Of a DNA stretch of 64,000 nt, positions 63,761 through 64,000 are shown in pieces. Every line of letters begins with the position of its first letter. Within the stretch, counting starts at the first letter, position 1. A model generated the notes under the pieces. It searched no databases. It was not told the DNA's origin and worked only from the letters and a program-made list of their open reading frames with translations. The translations under genes were made by a program, and so were the position numbers. The stretch comes from Acanthococcus lagerstroemiae (taxonomy: Eukaryota; Arthropoda; Insecta; Hemiptera; Eriococcidae), in assembly GCA_031841125.1 (NCBI GenBank), contig CM063107.1, forward strand, positions 61,763,814-61,827,813. The letters are read 5' to 3'.

Positions 63761-64000
63761 TACCCTGTCCGATTTTTCGATCAATTTATTGGTTAATTTA
63801 CAAATTCGTGCATCGGCAATGAACGTAATTTTTGTAATTTCATTGGCAGTTCTGGAATTTTCCATTTCTTTCGAATCTGTATCGAGTATACATTGTAATG
63901 AATTTATTCCAAGTATAGTTTATACTGGTTAGTGCTTTCTCTTCTAGTAGAAGTATGTACCTGCATCCTGCATTCTTCGTTTTTCATCCCTATTTTCGGC

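Overview
This is a eukaryotic nuclear window, most likely from an insect. A hemipteran is possible, but that rests only on general look and is not proved. The genes are split by GT-AG introns, and most of the DNA is non-coding and packed with decayed retrotransposons and short DNA-transposon relics. No bacterial gene layout is present.

The one gene that can be read with confidence is a full-length ABC transporter of the ABCB (P-glycoprotein/MDR) type on the + strand. I recover 23 exons between 4152 and 39087. They join in a consistent frame to about 1240 codons ending at a TGA, and give TM2-TM6, NBD1, a charged linker, TM7-TM12 and NBD2. Both nucleotide-binding domains keep Walker A, Q-loop, signature, Walker B, D-loop and H-loop. 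The N-terminus with TM1 (roughly 80-100 residues) was not found and probably lies upstream of the window or in an exon I could not see.

The introns hold nearly all the other structure. Many are hAT-like non-autonomous elements, several with perfect 8-bp target duplications. There is also a pair of CACTA-like elements with TAA duplications, TA-flanked mariner/pogo-like relics, and very long inverted-repeat (foldback) elements. Two copies of an endonuclease-reverse transcriptase LINE carry other elements nested inside them.

Region by region: 1-3.4 kb is a repeat-derived upstream flank with a LINE relic; 4.1-39.1 kb is the ABCB gene. 39.1-44.0 kb is mostly tandem repeats (a GAGT array and a 200-240 bp degenerate satellite). 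44.4-45.0 kb is a truncated R1/Jockey-like LINE endonuclease. 45.0-47.2 kb is an AT-rich island with four closely packed intronless reading frames, two or more of them broken, unlike its surroundings and possibly viral in origin.

47.6-48.4 kb is a GC-richer stretch ending in what looks like the first coding exon of a second, unidentified gene. 48.4-64 kb is repeat-rich DNA that would be that gene's long first intron, with further hAT-like elements, a degenerate AGTCTT-repeat block, two more LINE relics and a perfect 73-bp tandem duplication.
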